Source: Chloroflexota bacterium
GTDB taxonomy: Bacteria; Chloroflexota; UBA5177; JANWHV01
Direction of reading: 5' to 3'
Length of the DNA stretch: 32,470 nucleotides
NCBI GenBank assembly: GCA_025924845.1
Contig: JAICHN010000003.1
Coordinates: 1-32,470 of the forward strand
Shown here: positions 14,701 through 22,675 of the stretch, in pieces
How positions within the stretch are numbered: position 1 is the first letter of the stretch
Layout of the letters: each line of letters starts with the position of its first letter
The notes under the pieces: model-generated
What the model was told of the DNA's origin: nothing
Databases searched by the model: none
Seen by the model: the letters and a program-made list of their open reading frames with translations, nothing else
Made by a program: the position numbers and the translations under genes

Positions 14701-15955
14701 GCAAAGCGCTCAGGCTTCGTTGGCCGCCGCCAAACAGCCCAATACCGCGGCGGACATCGCCCAGCAAGAGCTGGCCGTGAAGAGCGCCCAGGCGGCTTTG
14801 ACCGCCGCCAAGCAACCGAACAGCAATAACGATATCGCCCAACAAGCATCGGCCGTGAAGAGCGCCAAGGCCGCCCTGGCCGCCGCAAAACAACCGAATA
14901 CCAAGGCGGACATCGCCCAGCAGCAGCGGGAAGTGGCCAGCGCGCAGGCGGCCTTGGCCGCTGCCCGCCAGCCCAATACGCCACAGGACATTCAGGAAGC
15001 GCGTGATTCGGTGACCGCCGATGAACTGGCCTTGCAGGAGGCCATTCACCCGGGCTCGGCCCAGGACATTCAGCAGGCCAAGGATGCGGTAATCAGCGCC
15101 CAACAGGCTCTGGCCGCCGCCAAGCAGCCCAATACGTCGTCCGATATTGCCCAGCAAAAGGCCGCCGTGACCGCCGCGCAGGCAGCCCTCAACGCGGCCG
15201 AGCACCCCAACGCGCCGCAAGACGTCGCCATCGCCAAGGCAAGCGTCGCACAGGCTCGCCAGGCACTGGCCGCCGATCGAGCCCTTGTGGCAAGTGAAAC
15301 GGAGATTCGCGCCCCCGTCGATGGAGTGGTGCAGGTCATAAACATCGCCCCTGGCCAGCTCACGTCGGGCCTGGCCACCGGCACCGCCGCCATGGAGATG
15401 GAGTCTGATGCCGGTCTTGAAGTGGTGGCGGACGTCTCCGAGGCCGACATCGGGAGCATCCGCGTCGGCGACCCCGTGGCCATGACCTTCAATGCCTACC
15501 CCAAGCAGACCTTCGTGGGTCTGGTGACCAGCCTCCCTCTCGAGGCCGTCACGACCAGCAGTGTGACCACCTATCCAGTCACCATCTCATTCCGCGGCAA
15601 CACTCAGGGCCTTACAGCCGGGATGACCGCTACCCTGACCATTGTGACCGCGGACGCCCAGAACGTGATCCGTGTCCCCAACCAGGCCCTCACCACGACC
15701 CCGGTCGGCAGCTTTGTGGAGACGCTTGACTCCCATAATAAGCTCCAGCGCGTCGCCGTGCAGACGGGAATCAGCGACACCAACAACACGCAGATTCTGA
15801 GCGGGCTTGCCGTCGGCGATCGGATCATCTTGCCCAAGACCACCGGTGCGGTCGGCGCGTCCGCCGCGGGCGGACGCGGCGGGTTTGGCGCCGGCGGGTT
15901 TGGCGGCGGCGGATTTGGGGGCGGCGGCGGTGTCACCTTTAGGCGAGGCGGCTGA
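11792..15955 (+). CDS. Giant MacA/HlyD-type membrane fusion adaptor with matched 26-residue repeat arms
   Basis: A 1387-aa adaptor of an ABC exporter; ordinary family members have about 350-450 residues. Residues 5-24 are a membrane anchor. The lipoyl-like domain is split, as in all HlyD proteins: first half about 65-95 ([20 protein letters not shown]), second half about 1170-1190 ([20 protein letters not shown]). Between them are 19 N-arm repeats (107-599), a 57-residue tip (600-656) and 19 C-arm repeats (657-1149). A beta-barrel and membrane-proximal domain follows (about 1204-1348), then a Gly-rich tail (1354-1387). Start ATG 11792 was chosen for AGGAGG 6 bases upstream and the anchor that follows; the open frame extends 62 codons further without support. 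The stop is 2 bases before the ATPase start. It should link the permease to the cell exterior. What it exports is unknown. Confidence 0.93.
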   Translation: MIGKKARLAAILVLIPSAGVLTAFKLPTIKTLPTLPGTVALVSQGEITTTSTPSGLTQDVAQFSLNFDGSGTVASINVAAGQHVKANQVLATISSPTLQTQLVSDQNALTSAQLSLAKADAPPTAASLAQARASLAEAQSKLAAMEAGGTAESVAQARASLDSAQSKLAAVESGTPSSIASAQANLDAAQQKLAAMEAGGTPSSIAQAEATLTQAQTTLATMEAGGTASAVAQAQASLDQAKLKLASMKAGGTQASIIQAATSLAEAKSKLAAMKAGGTQAAIVQAQAALVTAKSKLAAMRAGGTAESVAQAQASLDEAKSKLAAMKAGGTAASVAQAQASLDEAKSKLASMKAGGTAFSIAQAQASLDEAKSKLASMKAGGTAFSIAQAQASLDEAESKLASMKAGGTATSITEARQSLNEAVLKLNDMKAGGTPASIAQAKSTLAVAQSKLDVMKAGPDPDTMAQAKASLDEAKQKLIALQAPPDANTVAEAQASLDEAKQKLIALQAAPDANTVAQAKAGLDSAQQKLTALQQPASLTTLTEAKASLDSAQLKLAAMETGGAPTSIAQAEANLTQEQINYTNLVTPTTTVVNDAQNKVTEAQDQLATDEAALTTAQLSMQSTLGITSTTTFLATEAANAQKLQQAESALATDQANLGSAQAALAEVLSPDSQAVLLAQQQLVAARYALDSAEQPNTPQDLAEAQDAVTSAEAALTADQAPATPQDIAQAEDSVTSAQASLNAAIAPPKSTDLATAQDSVTAAEASFAAATAAPKATDLASAQDAITSAQASVDTAAHPYSAADIAQQQEAVNSAEAALATAKQPNTPVQIAEQEAAVTSAKAALASAKQPNSPLDIAQQQAAVKSAQAALANAKQPNSAADIAQQEAAVVSAQAALANAKQPNSAADIAQQEAAVVSAQAALANAKQPNSAADIAQQELAVQSAEETLAAARQPNSTADIAQQEAAVQSAQASLAAAKQPNTAADIAQQELAVKSAQAALTAAKQPNSNNDIAQQASAVKSAKAALAAAKQPNTKADIAQQQREVASAQAALAAARQPNTPQDIQEARDSVTADELALQEAIHPGSAQDIQQAKDAVISAQQALAAAKQPNTSSDIAQQKAAVTAAQAALNAAEHPNAPQDVAIAKASVAQARQALAADRALVASETEIRAPVDGVVQVINIAPGQLTSGLATGTAAMEMESDAGLEVVADVSEADIGSIRVGDPVAMTFNAYPKQTFVGLVTSLPLEAVTTSSVTTYPVTISFRGNTQGLTAGMTATLTIVTADAQNVIRVPNQALTTTPVGSFVETLDSHNKLQRVAVQTGISDTNNTQILSGLAVGDRIILPKTTGAVGASAAGGRGGFGAGGFGGGGFGGGGGVTFRRGG
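12110..13588 (+). repeat. N-arm: 19 coding repeats of 78 bp (26 residues)
   Basis: Repeat consensus is [15 protein letters not shown], then GGTA-SIAQAQ. Hydrophobic or small positions fall at 3, 6, 10, 13, 22 and 25, and each unit has a helix break at 16-18 (GGT, less often PPT, PDA or TPT). Unit 3 (residues 159-183) has lost one residue; the other 18 have exactly 26. Units 10 and 11 (12809-12886 and 12887-12964) encode the same 26 residues. Confidence 0.93.
13589..13759 (+). other. Predicted hairpin tip of the adaptor
   Basis: Residues 600-656 do not follow the repeat. They read as helix ([20 protein letters not shown]), turn ([11 protein letters not shown], 625-635) and helix ([18 protein letters not shown]). 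The exact midpoint of the two repeat arms, residue 630-631, falls in the Ser-Thr-rich turn. Confidence 0.7.
13760..15238 (+). repeat. C-arm: 19 coding repeats of 78 bp (26 residues)
   Basis: Repeat consensus is [15 protein letters not shown], then [11 protein letters not shown]. The hydrophobic positions (3, 6, 10, 13, 22, 25) and break position (16-18, Pro-Asn-Ser with a Ser-x-x-Asp helix cap) are the same as in the N-arm, so the two arms are variants of one unit. The first unit has 25 residues and the other 18 have 26. Units at 14459-14536 and 14537-14614 encode identical residues. Confidence 0.93.
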
Positions 15956-15957
15956 CC

Positions 15958-16698
15958 ATGAGCGAGCAACGCCCAGCCCTGATTGAAATGCGCACGATCT
16001 TCAAGACCTATCAAATGGGAGACCAGGAGGTTCACGCCTTGCGGGGCGTGGATCTGCAAATCCGCGAAGGGGAGTTCGTCGCCATCATGGGCGCCTCCGG
16101 GAGTGGTAAATCTACGATGATGAACATTGTGGGCTGCCTCGACCGTCCAACCTCGGGGCAGTACCTGCTCAATGGGCGAGACGTCGCCACCTTGCGCGAC
16201 GATGAGCAGGCAGTGATGCGTAACCGTACTATTGGGTTCGTCTTTCAGGCGTTCAACCTGCTTCGCCGCACCACGGCGCGGACCAATGTGGAACTGCCCA
16301 TGATCTATGCCGGGGTGAGCAGGAGAGAGCGGGCTGAGCGGGCCCGGGCCGCATTGGAGATGGTAGGACTGGGTGACCGGCTCGACCATCATCCCAGCCA
16401 ACTCTCGGGCGGTCAGCAGCAGCGCGTCGCGGTGGCGCGGGCCCTGGTCACCAATCCCTCACTCGTCCTGGCCGATGAGCCGACCGGGAACCTGGACTCG
16501 CAGGTGAGCGCCGAGGTGATGGCCCTCTTCCAGCGGGTGAATGAGCGGGGCATGACCGTGGTGCTGGTCACGCACGAGTCGGACATCGCGGCCTATGCCC
16601 ACCGCGTGGTCCGGATGCGCGATGGACAGATATTGAGCGACAGCCTCATTACAACGCAAGGGGTGGAACAGCGGCAGCCCGCGGAGGTTCCGGCATGA
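15958..16698 (+). CDS. MacB/LolD-type ABC transporter ATPase
   Basis: A 246-aa ATPase of the MacB/LolD/FtsE group. Walker A is GASGSGKST (45-53), the Q-loop is FVFQAFNLL (Gln97), the signature is [15 protein letters not shown] (149-163), Walker B is [13 protein letters not shown] (169-181) and the H-loop is VTHESD (His206). The sequence following Walker A ([14 protein letters not shown]) is characteristic of this group. The ATG is 2 bases after the adaptor stop, and its stop overlaps the permease start by 4 bases (ATGA), so all three are coupled. It drives the permease by ATP hydrolysis rather than forming the pore itself. Confidence 0.97.
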   Translation: MSEQRPALIEMRTIFKTYQMGDQEVHALRGVDLQIREGEFVAIMGASGSGKSTMMNIVGCLDRPTSGQYLLNGRDVATLRDDEQAVMRNRTIGFVFQAFNLLRRTTARTNVELPMIYAGVSRRERAERARAALEMVGLGDRLDHHPSQLSGGQQQRVAVARALVTNPSLVLADEPTGNLDSQVSAEVMALFQRVNERGMTVVLVTHESDIAAYAHRVVRMRDGQILSDSLITTQGVEQRQPAEVPA

Positions 16699-18020
16699 AC
16701 GACACCGTGTTGGAGGCGCCCGAGATCGAGCGGACGCCCAACGCCTCAATAACTCCCGGCACGTTCCGGTTCCTCGCCATATTCAGCATTGCCGCGAGCG
16801 GGATATTTACCAACAAGGCCCGCGCCGCGCTGACGCTGCTCGGAATGGTGATTGGAGTGGCCTCGGTGATCGTCGCCGTAGCCATCGGCAACGGTTCCTC
16901 GGCTCAAGTGGCGGCCCAAATCAGCTCCCTCGGCACGAACCTGATTCAAGTGCAGGCAGGCGCCACCTCATTTGGCGGGGTGCGCGGCGGTGTTGGATCC
17001 GCCGGTACTCTCACCGTGGCGGATGCACAGGCCCTGGCCGACGAAGCCTATCCGGGGGGCGAATTACCCGATGTTGCGCTGATCGCGCCGGAGGATACCA
17101 CCACCGTGCAGGTGGTCGCCGGGAGTCAGAATACCTCGACCAGCGCGGACGGCGTAACGCCCGAATATCTCCAGGTGCGCAGCGCGGCGGTGGCCGAGGG
17201 GCGCTTCATCACCACGCAAGACGTGGTGCGCGAGTCTCAGATAGCCGTACTTGGGGCGACCGTACTTACCGATCTCTTTCCCACTCAGTCGGATGTGGTC
17301 GGCTCCAACGTGCTCCTGAATGGTGTCCCCTATCAAGTGGTCGGCATCATGGCAGCCAAGGGTGGACAAGGAGACAACCAGATTTTCATCCCTCTGACCA
17401 CCGTGCAGAACGAACTATCGCACCGGGCGGGGGCGGCCAGCGCGGTCTCGACCATTGATGCCGAGGCGACCTCGCAATCGACCACCGCCGACGCCCAGGG
17501 CGAAATTGAAAGCCTCCTGCGCAGTCGCCATAAGTTGACCTCCAACACGGCGGACGATTTTTCGTTCCTCAACCAGACTTCAATTCAGCAGACGGCCTCC
17601 AGTGTGGCAGGCACCCTCACCACGCTGCTTACCGCTATCTCAGCCGTCTCACTCCTGGTAGGCGGGATCGGCATCATGAACATTATGTTGGTGACGGTAA
17701 CCGAGCGGACTCGCGAGATCGGATTGCGTAAGGCGGTAGGGGCGCGCAAGCTGGACATTCTTGCTCAGTTCCTTACCGAGTCGATCCTGATCAGCGGCGC
17801 CGGAGGCGGGATCGGAGTAGGACTGAGCTTCTTGGTGGCCTGGGTGATGGTCAATGTGAACGGGAAAGCGACCGGCTTCGCCGCATCCCCGCCGCTCATT
17901 TCGAGCAGCACCGTCATTCTGGCCTTCGGTGTTTCCCTGGGCATTGGGCTCTTTTTCGGCAGCTATCCTGCCGGTCGAGCGGCGGCGCTCGACCCCATCC
18001 AGGCGTTGCGGTACGAGTAA
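16695..18020 (+). CDS. MacB/FtsX-type ABC transporter permease
   Basis: A 441-aa permease with the MacB layout. TM1 is about residues 36-60 ([22 protein letters not shown]), followed by a large extracytoplasmic MacB_PCD-type domain (about 62-300) containing [11 protein letters not shown] and [12 protein letters not shown], then an FtsX-type region with three TM helices (about 305-330, 355-382 and 400-425). Typical motifs are [28 protein letters not shown] and the end [17 protein letters not shown], each quoted here in part: [31 protein letters not shown]. MacB-type systems are mechanotransmitters that push substrate through an adaptor. No TolC-like partner is encoded nearby. Confidence 0.96.
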   Translation: MNDTVLEAPEIERTPNASITPGTFRFLAIFSIAASGIFTNKARAALTLLGMVIGVASVIVAVAIGNGSSAQVAAQISSLGTNLIQVQAGATSFGGVRGGVGSAGTLTVADAQALADEAYPGGELPDVALIAPEDTTTVQVVAGSQNTSTSADGVTPEYLQVRSAAVAEGRFITTQDVVRESQIAVLGATVLTDLFPTQSDVVGSNVLLNGVPYQVVGIMAAKGGQGDNQIFIPLTTVQNELSHRAGAASAVSTIDAEATSQSTTADAQGEIESLLRSRHKLTSNTADDFSFLNQTSIQQTASSVAGTLTTLLTAISAVSLLVGGIGIMNIMLVTVTERTREIGLRKAVGARKLDILAQFLTESILISGAGGGIGVGLSFLVAWVMVNVNGKATGFAASPPLISSSTVILAFGVSLGIGLFFGSYPAGRAAALDPIQALRYE

Positions 18021-18038
18021 ACAGGCAGGAGAAAGCAG

Positions 18039-19169
18039 ATGGTAAAAATTGCCGGGATTGTAGTGGCTTTTGTGGTCGCGATCGGTGTCGCCTTCTACGG
18101 GGGCACGGTCTATCAGAACAATAGCGATCAAGCACTGTTCGCCACCTATCAGCCGCCCAAGCTTACAGGCAGGAGCGGCGGCGCGACGACCAGCTTCTTC
18201 GGGGGCGCCGCGTCCGGCGGATCGCAGGTCGCGGCAGCTCTGGCCGTGGCCACGCCGCCCATCAGTGGCGGCACTCTGGGCAGCACTGGAGCGCTTACCC
18301 CAACCGTCACCCAGCCCGCAACCGGGCCCGGCGTGGCCGACCCCGCCGCTACACCCGCCGCCGGCTCGGCCGGACCATCCGGCTCAGGTTCCCCTCCTTC
18401 GTCCAGCGAATCGGGCAGCGGAACCGCGACGGCGGGCGCCACGGCTACCGATGTAGCGGGCACGTTGCAGAGCATTGATGGACAGAGTGTGAAACTGAAG
18501 ACGACCACGGGCGCCGCTCAGACCGTGGTGGTGGGGCCGGCAACCACCTATTATGTGGCGACGGCCGCCCAACCCGCCGCACTGAAAGTGGGCCGGAAGG
18601 TTACGGTCAGTCTCCAGCGCGATGCCTCGGGGAGTTTTGGCGCGGGCAGCATCACTATTGCGCCCTCGGGTACGCTGTTTGCTTACCTCCGATCGGCGAC
18701 CGCCCGCACCGCGGGCAGGCCCGGCGGCGACGCGAGTAGTGGCGCCGGGAGCAGCGGGGCGCCGGGCGGCGGTGGGGGTGGCGGCTTCGGTGGTCGCGGC
18801 GCCGGCGGCTTCGGCGGATTCGCGGTGGCCGGAGCGATTACAGCCGTGAGCGGCAGCTCGGTCACGGTGCAGACCACGGCCGGCCGCGCGCAAACCGTGC
18901 CGATCACCTCGTCCACCCTCATCTATCAGTTGCAGGCGGTTGCCGCCGCTAAGCTGGCATCAGGCGCTACGGTGAGCGTCCACGCGACTCCCGCGAGTGG
19001 GAAACTAGTGGCCCAGAATGTCGTGGCCAGTAACGTCCAGGGTATGGTCGCCTCGCTCACTACGGAGCGTGTACGGCGGGGCTTTGCCGGTGGCAGCGGC
19101 GGTGGCGGCTTTGGCGGTGGCGGCTTTAGCGGCGGCAACGGCGCAAACGGCGGATCCCAGGGAGGCTGA
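18039..19169 (+). CDS. Membrane-anchored protein with two DUF5666-like domains and Gly-rich tails
   Basis: A 376-aa protein, fourth gene of the exporter operon (18 bases after the permease; AGGAGA upstream). Residues 3-26 are a membrane anchor (VKIAGIVVAFVVAIGVAFYG). A low-complexity Ser/Gly/Pro/Thr region follows (about 48-135), then a first small beta domain (about 138-210; AGTLQSIDGQSVKLKTTTG, then GRKVTVSLQ) and a second (about 265-335; AGAITAVSGSSVTVQTTAG, then GATVSVHATP). These two are alike and match the DUF5666 style. Gly-Phe-rich stretches flank the second domain, and the C-terminus ([18 protein letters not shown]) resembles the tail of the giant adaptor. It may be an extracytoplasmic accessory to the exporter. 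Molecular function unknown. Confidence 0.78.
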   Translation: MVKIAGIVVAFVVAIGVAFYGGTVYQNNSDQALFATYQPPKLTGRSGGATTSFFGGAASGGSQVAAALAVATPPISGGTLGSTGALTPTVTQPATGPGVADPAATPAAGSAGPSGSGSPPSSSESGSGTATAGATATDVAGTLQSIDGQSVKLKTTTGAAQTVVVGPATTYYVATAAQPAALKVGRKVTVSLQRDASGSFGAGSITIAPSGTLFAYLRSATARTAGRPGGDASSGAGSSGAPGGGGGGGFGGRGAGGFGGFAVAGAITAVSGSSVTVQTTAGRAQTVPITSSTLIYQLQAVAAAKLASGATVSVHATPASGKLVAQNVVASNVQGMVASLTTERVRRGFAGGSGGGGFGGGGFSGGNGANGGSQGG

Positions 19170-19270
19170 TCTGATGCTTGCGTAGGGCCGGGCCGGGCCA
19201 GTACTCTGGAAGCCTAAGTACTACTAGGCACGGGTGAGCATTCCCGCTCCGGAGAGGGTGCGTACTGGCC

Positions 19271-20122
19271 ATGGCGTTGGTGATCCGACGAATGACCGCG
19301 GCTGACCTGGAGCCGCTGGTAGGCGTGGTGAACGGCGCCTACCGGCGATCCACCACATCGGTCGAGGATCTCCAGCGCTACCTGTACCTGAATCCCACGG
19401 GCTGGCTGGTAGCCGAATGGCATGGATCACTGGCCGGCATGGTAGGGGACGTGAACTACGGGAGCCGCGCCTGGGTGGGCCTGATGGCGGTCGATCCGCC
19501 GTTGCAGGGCCGGGGAATCGCTCGCGCCCTCATGGAGAGCCTGCTCGATGAACTCGACCAGGCCGGCTGCCCAACCGAGGTTCTTGATGCCTCCACGGCG
19601 GGAGCGCCGCTCTACGAAAAGCTCGGTTTCGTGGATGTGGATCTGGTGGATGCCTATCGGTTGGACGTTCGCCGGCCATCCCCTCCTTCCCTGCCCACCG
19701 CGATCGGCCCCCTGCGCGATACCGATCTCGCCGCGGTGGCGGCGCTCGATATGGCCGCCTTCGGTCACGATCGACACGCCGTGATCCGCTCGTTTCTGGC
19801 TGATGACCGTGAGCGCGCCTTCGTGCATCGCGATCGGGAAGGGGCTATCGACGGCTATCTGATCGCGCAGCCGCTCCGCATTGGGCCCTGGACGGCATCC
19901 TCATCGGATGCCGCCGCCGCCCTCCTGGCCGCCGCTCTTACCCTCCCCTACGAGGGAGAACCCTCGGTCCTGATCCCCTATGCCAATACGGCGGGTATCG
20001 CGCTGTTGGAGGCACGGGGATTCACGCGCCAACGACGTCTTCGCCATATGCGGCGGGGGACGCCGCCAATCGGCGACCATCGGGAGCTGCGTTATGGCCA
20101 GGCCAGTTTTACCCTGGGCTGA
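19271..20122 (+). CDS. Protein with two GNAT acetyltransferase domains
   Basis: A 283-aa protein. The N-terminal GNAT domain (about 3-140) has the acetyl-CoA loop PPLQGRGIARALMESLLDEL and the later strand-helix ASTAGAPLYEKLGFVDVD. The C-terminal half (about 145-280) begins IGPLRDTDLAAVAALD and ends NTAGIALLEARGFTRQRRLRHMRRG, a second GNAT-like domain without a clear Q/R-x-x-G-x-G loop, probably not catalytic. The acceptor is unknown. ATG 19271 has GGAGAGGG about 11 bases upstream. It overlaps the following transporter gene by 29 bases if that gene starts at 20094. The 101 bases before it show only a triple GGGCC run. Confidence 0.87.
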   Translation: MALVIRRMTAADLEPLVGVVNGAYRRSTTSVEDLQRYLYLNPTGWLVAEWHGSLAGMVGDVNYGSRAWVGLMAVDPPLQGRGIARALMESLLDELDQAGCPTEVLDASTAGAPLYEKLGFVDVDLVDAYRLDVRRPSPPSLPTAIGPLRDTDLAAVAALDMAAFGHDRHAVIRSFLADDRERAFVHRDREGAIDGYLIAQPLRIGPWTASSSDAAAALLAAALTLPYEGEPSVLIPYANTAGIALLEARGFTRQRRLRHMRRGTPPIGDHRELRYGQASFTLG

Positions 20123-21413
20123 TCAGCCCGGCCGGGCAGGTGCCGTGCCCGTAGTGGCGTCCGATCCGGCGAGGGCCGATTCGGCCAATCGGCCGGAACC
20201 CGGCTTGTCTCGGGCCGGCACCGCTCTCCTCGCCAATCCCGCTCTGCTGACCCTCATGCTCGGGCACTGCATCCTCGACATGTATGTCGGTCTGTTACCT
20301 ATTCTCTATCCGGTACTCACGCACCGATTTCATCTGGATCTGGGCACGGTGGGATTGATCAGCCTGGCCTATAGCGGGATGGCATCGATCTCACAGCCGT
20401 TCTTCGGCTTGCTTGCCGATCGCTACGGCACCCGCCTGATCGGCCTGGCCCTGATCTGGACCGCCGGCATGTTCTCCATCGTCGGGCTCGCCCCGACCTT
20501 CCCGATCATGGTGGCCCTGGCCGCCGTGGCGGGGCTGGGTTCGGGAATGTATCACCCAATGGGCGCGATCAGCGCGCGAGCAGTGATCGATGATCGGCGG
20601 CGGAACTCGGCCATGGCGGTCTATGTTACGGCGGGGACGATCGGCGTAGCGGTCGGCCCGCTCCTGGGAGCGATCATTTTCTCGGCCTTCGGTGCGCCCG
20701 GAACCGTGGTCATGATCTTTCCCGGCATCGGTACGGCACTCTGGCTGCTCCGGGAAGTGAAAGGAGTGTCAGGCAGACAAAGCGCTCGGGGCCGGTCCAC
20801 GCCCGTGCCTGCCGTGCCCGTACCGATCTGGGCGTTGGTAGGGGTCATCCTGGTTATGATGTCGCGCAATTGGACCGTGATCGGCTTTGAGGCGTTCATT
20901 CCCTCCTGGTACAAGTCGCTTGGCTACGGCGCCGGTTTTTACGGACCCCTGGCCACGACCGTGGTTCTTGCCAGCGCCCTCGGCACGGTAGGATCCGGAC
21001 GGCTGGCCGACCGCTACGGGCGGCGGGGCATCATTTTAGGTACGCTGCTCCTGACCATTCCCTTCATTCTGCTTTTTTCTCAGTTCACCGGACCCAGTGC
21101 TTTCATTACCGGCGGCATGGTCGGCCTGCTGGCCGCCTCAACTGGACCCCTTACTCTGGTCATGGCCCAGGAATTGATGGCGGGCCGAGCCGGTCTGGCC
21201 AGCGGGCTGATTATGGGCCTGGCCTTCGTAACCGGCGCTATCGGCGTGCCGATTACCGGTGTCGTTGCCGACGCGTTCGGCATGCAAACCGCCTTCCGCC
21301 TTCAGGTGGTGATCGTGATCGCCACTCTGTTCGTCATTCCCCTGCTGCCCACCGAGGAACGCCTCGCCGAGTTGGGGCGCCGCCGTGCCGAGTTGGCGGC
21401 AAATACGCAATGA
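20094..21413 (+). CDS. MFS transporter, fosmidomycin-resistance (Fsr)-like
   Basis: A 439-aa twelve-helix major facilitator. The signature LGHCILDMYVGLLPILYPVL, followed by QPFFGLLADRYGTR, is typical of the Fsr/drug-export branch; a matching second-half loop is GSGRLADRYGRRG. GMYHPMGAISARA after TM4 is also typical of Fsr-like proteins. It probably exports small molecules by proton antiport; a resistance role is family knowledge, not shown here. Start: ATG 20094 with GGGAG 8 bases upstream, overlapping the acetyltransferase gene by 29 bases; GTG 20145 with an AGG upstream is an alternative and would remove the overlap. Confidence 0.88.
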   Translation: MARPVLPWADQPGRAGAVPVVASDPARADSANRPEPGLSRAGTALLANPALLTLMLGHCILDMYVGLLPILYPVLTHRFHLDLGTVGLISLAYSGMASISQPFFGLLADRYGTRLIGLALIWTAGMFSIVGLAPTFPIMVALAAVAGLGSGMYHPMGAISARAVIDDRRRNSAMAVYVTAGTIGVAVGPLLGAIIFSAFGAPGTVVMIFPGIGTALWLLREVKGVSGRQSARGRSTPVPAVPVPIWALVGVILVMMSRNWTVIGFEAFIPSWYKSLGYGAGFYGPLATTVVLASALGTVGSGRLADRYGRRGIILGTLLLTIPFILLFSQFTGPSAFITGGMVGLLAASTGPLTLVMAQELMAGRAGLASGLIMGLAFVTGAIGVPITGVVADAFGMQTAFRLQVVIVIATLFVIPLLPTEERLAELGRRRAELAANTQ

Positions 21414-21467
21414 TCTTTCCTGATCGCTCCTTTTTCCATGAAAATGGTGTGTTACTGACTGGCGGGA

Positions 21468-21473
21468 TATACT
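21468..21473 (+). promoter_or_regulatory. Possible -10 box before the small DUF5679-like gene
   Basis: TATACT is one mismatch from the -10 consensus and lies 85 bases before the ATG of the small gene, after the transporter stop. There is no good -35 box at 16-18 bases, so this is weak. Confidence 0.3.
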
Positions 21474-21557
21474 GGGGATCGCTAAACTCAGGTGATGGAC
21501 GGGCATTCCGCCTGTATGGGTTGCCCGGTACCAAAAAAGGAAAGGACACTCGCGCTA

Positions 21558-21719
21558 ATGAAGTTCTATAGCGTGCAAACCAGGCAGGAGATCGAAGTGC
21601 CCGACGACAAAATTGAGTATGTCACCATGAAGAATGGTAAAAAGGCCGCTCGCGCTACCGTGGAGCAAGACGGCAAGACGCTCAAGCTGTTCAAGTTTCT
21701 CCCCGCCGACAAGAAGTAG
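21558..21719 (+). CDS. 53-aa DUF5679-like protein lacking zinc-ribbon cysteines
   Basis: A 53-aa cytoplasmic protein beginning MKFYSVQTRQEIEV, then YVTMKNGKKAARATVE, then KLFKFLPADKK. The order 'Y.V..R...E......VTMKNG..A......LFKF' is that of the small DUF5679 proteins, which as I recall them carry a C-x2-C pair near the start (YCVKCR) and another after the central helix (CPVCG). Here the positions are Ser and Thr at the first pair and non-cysteine residues at the second, so it cannot hold zinc in that way. The protein is basic and might bind nucleic acid, which is speculation. The ATG at 21558 has AGGAAAGGA upstream; an open frame from 21492 is longer but lacks support. Confidence 0.65.
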   Translation: MKFYSVQTRQEIEVPDDKIEYVTMKNGKKAARATVEQDGKTLKLFKFLPADKK

Positions 21720-21749
21720 GATTTTCGAGCTGTGGCGAAAGGGGTAATC

Positions 21750-22541
21750 ATGGCGGTGCGCGCCGTCCTCTTCGACCTGGACGACACGCTGGTCGCTCAG
21801 GATCACGCCGACGATGAGGCGTTACGTGCCGCCGTTGCCCTTCTCCCTACCGACCATATCGGGGTCGCTACCGCTCTGATCGATGCGGTGCGTCGGCAGG
21901 CGCGGGTCCAATGGTACGAAGCGCCGACCGGTCCCTACTGCCGTGCCATGGGAATCAGTCCCCTGGAGGGGATGTGGGCGCGGTTCGATACCCCGCAGCC
22001 CCCGATTGCCGCGCTCGCCGCCTGGGCGCCTACCTATCGAATCACCACCTGGCGACAGGCCCTGGAGGAGTGCGGCGTCCACGACCCTCTACTACCGGGC
22101 CGCATGCTCTCGGTATTCCAACAGACGCGCCGCCGCCTGCATGTGCTCTTTCCCGACACCCTCGCCTGTTTGACCGCGCTCCGGGCTCAGTACCGTCTTG
22201 CCCTGATTACCAACGGCGCACCCGACCTACAGCGCACCAAAATCGCCGGCTCGGGCTTGGGTGAGTGGTTCGAGGTGATGGTGGTTTCGGGGGAGTTGGG
22301 GATCGGGAAGCCCGATCCGCGCATCTTCACGGCCGCACTTGAACGGCTGCGACTGACGCCGTCCCAGGCGGTGATGGTGGGAAACAGCCTTGCTCACGAT
22401 ATCGAGGGCGCCCGCGCCGCCGGAGTAGGCAGCGTGTGGATCAATCGGACGGGCGAACAGCCGCCGCTGACCTCTATGCCCGATGGCGTGATCACGGAAC
22501 TGGCCGAACTGCCTGCGCTGCTTGCTGCCTTGCCCGGGTGA
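21750..22541 (+). CDS. HAD-superfamily hydrolase
   Basis: A 263-aa HAD hydrolase. Motif I is AVLFDLDDTLVAQ with nucleophile Asp9 and general acid Asp11; motif II is LALITNGAPDLQR; motif III and IV are GIGKPDPRIFTAAL and VMVGNSLAHDIEGARAAG. The helical cap inserted between motifs I and II (about residues 14-140) places it in the C1-cap group of phosphatases with YjjG/phosphoglycolate-type members. The substrate is unknown. ATG 21750 is preferred over a GTG 18 bases upstream because AAGGGG lies 6 bases before it. It follows the small DUF5679-like gene by 30 bases. Confidence 0.9.
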   Translation: MAVRAVLFDLDDTLVAQDHADDEALRAAVALLPTDHIGVATALIDAVRRQARVQWYEAPTGPYCRAMGISPLEGMWARFDTPQPPIAALAAWAPTYRITTWRQALEECGVHDPLLPGRMLSVFQQTRRRLHVLFPDTLACLTALRAQYRLALITNGAPDLQRTKIAGSGLGEWFEVMVVSGELGIGKPDPRIFTAALERLRLTPSQAVMVGNSLAHDIEGARAAGVGSVWINRTGEQPPLTSMPDGVITELAELPALLAALPG

Positions 22542-22675
22542 GAAGCGCCTCGACCCACGGATCGATTCCACATAGGCACGCCATTTCCGTATAAGCCGGT
22601 TTGACCGATAAAGCCGCTGACTTACACTGAGTTAGTGAGTGGTGCTTGCTCACGTCTCGCGAAAGGACTTCGGTC

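Noticed and set aside
14198..15220. Long open frame on the minus strand (340 codons) across the adaptor repeats
   Set aside because: It mirrors the 78-bp repeat of the plus-strand gene and has biased, repetitive composition with no family features. The plus-strand reading has a start site, domains and operon context.
12110..15238. CRISPR-like regular array
   Set aside because: The 78-bp periodicity has no spacers and stays in frame; changes between neighbouring units are mostly synonymous, so it is coding sequence.
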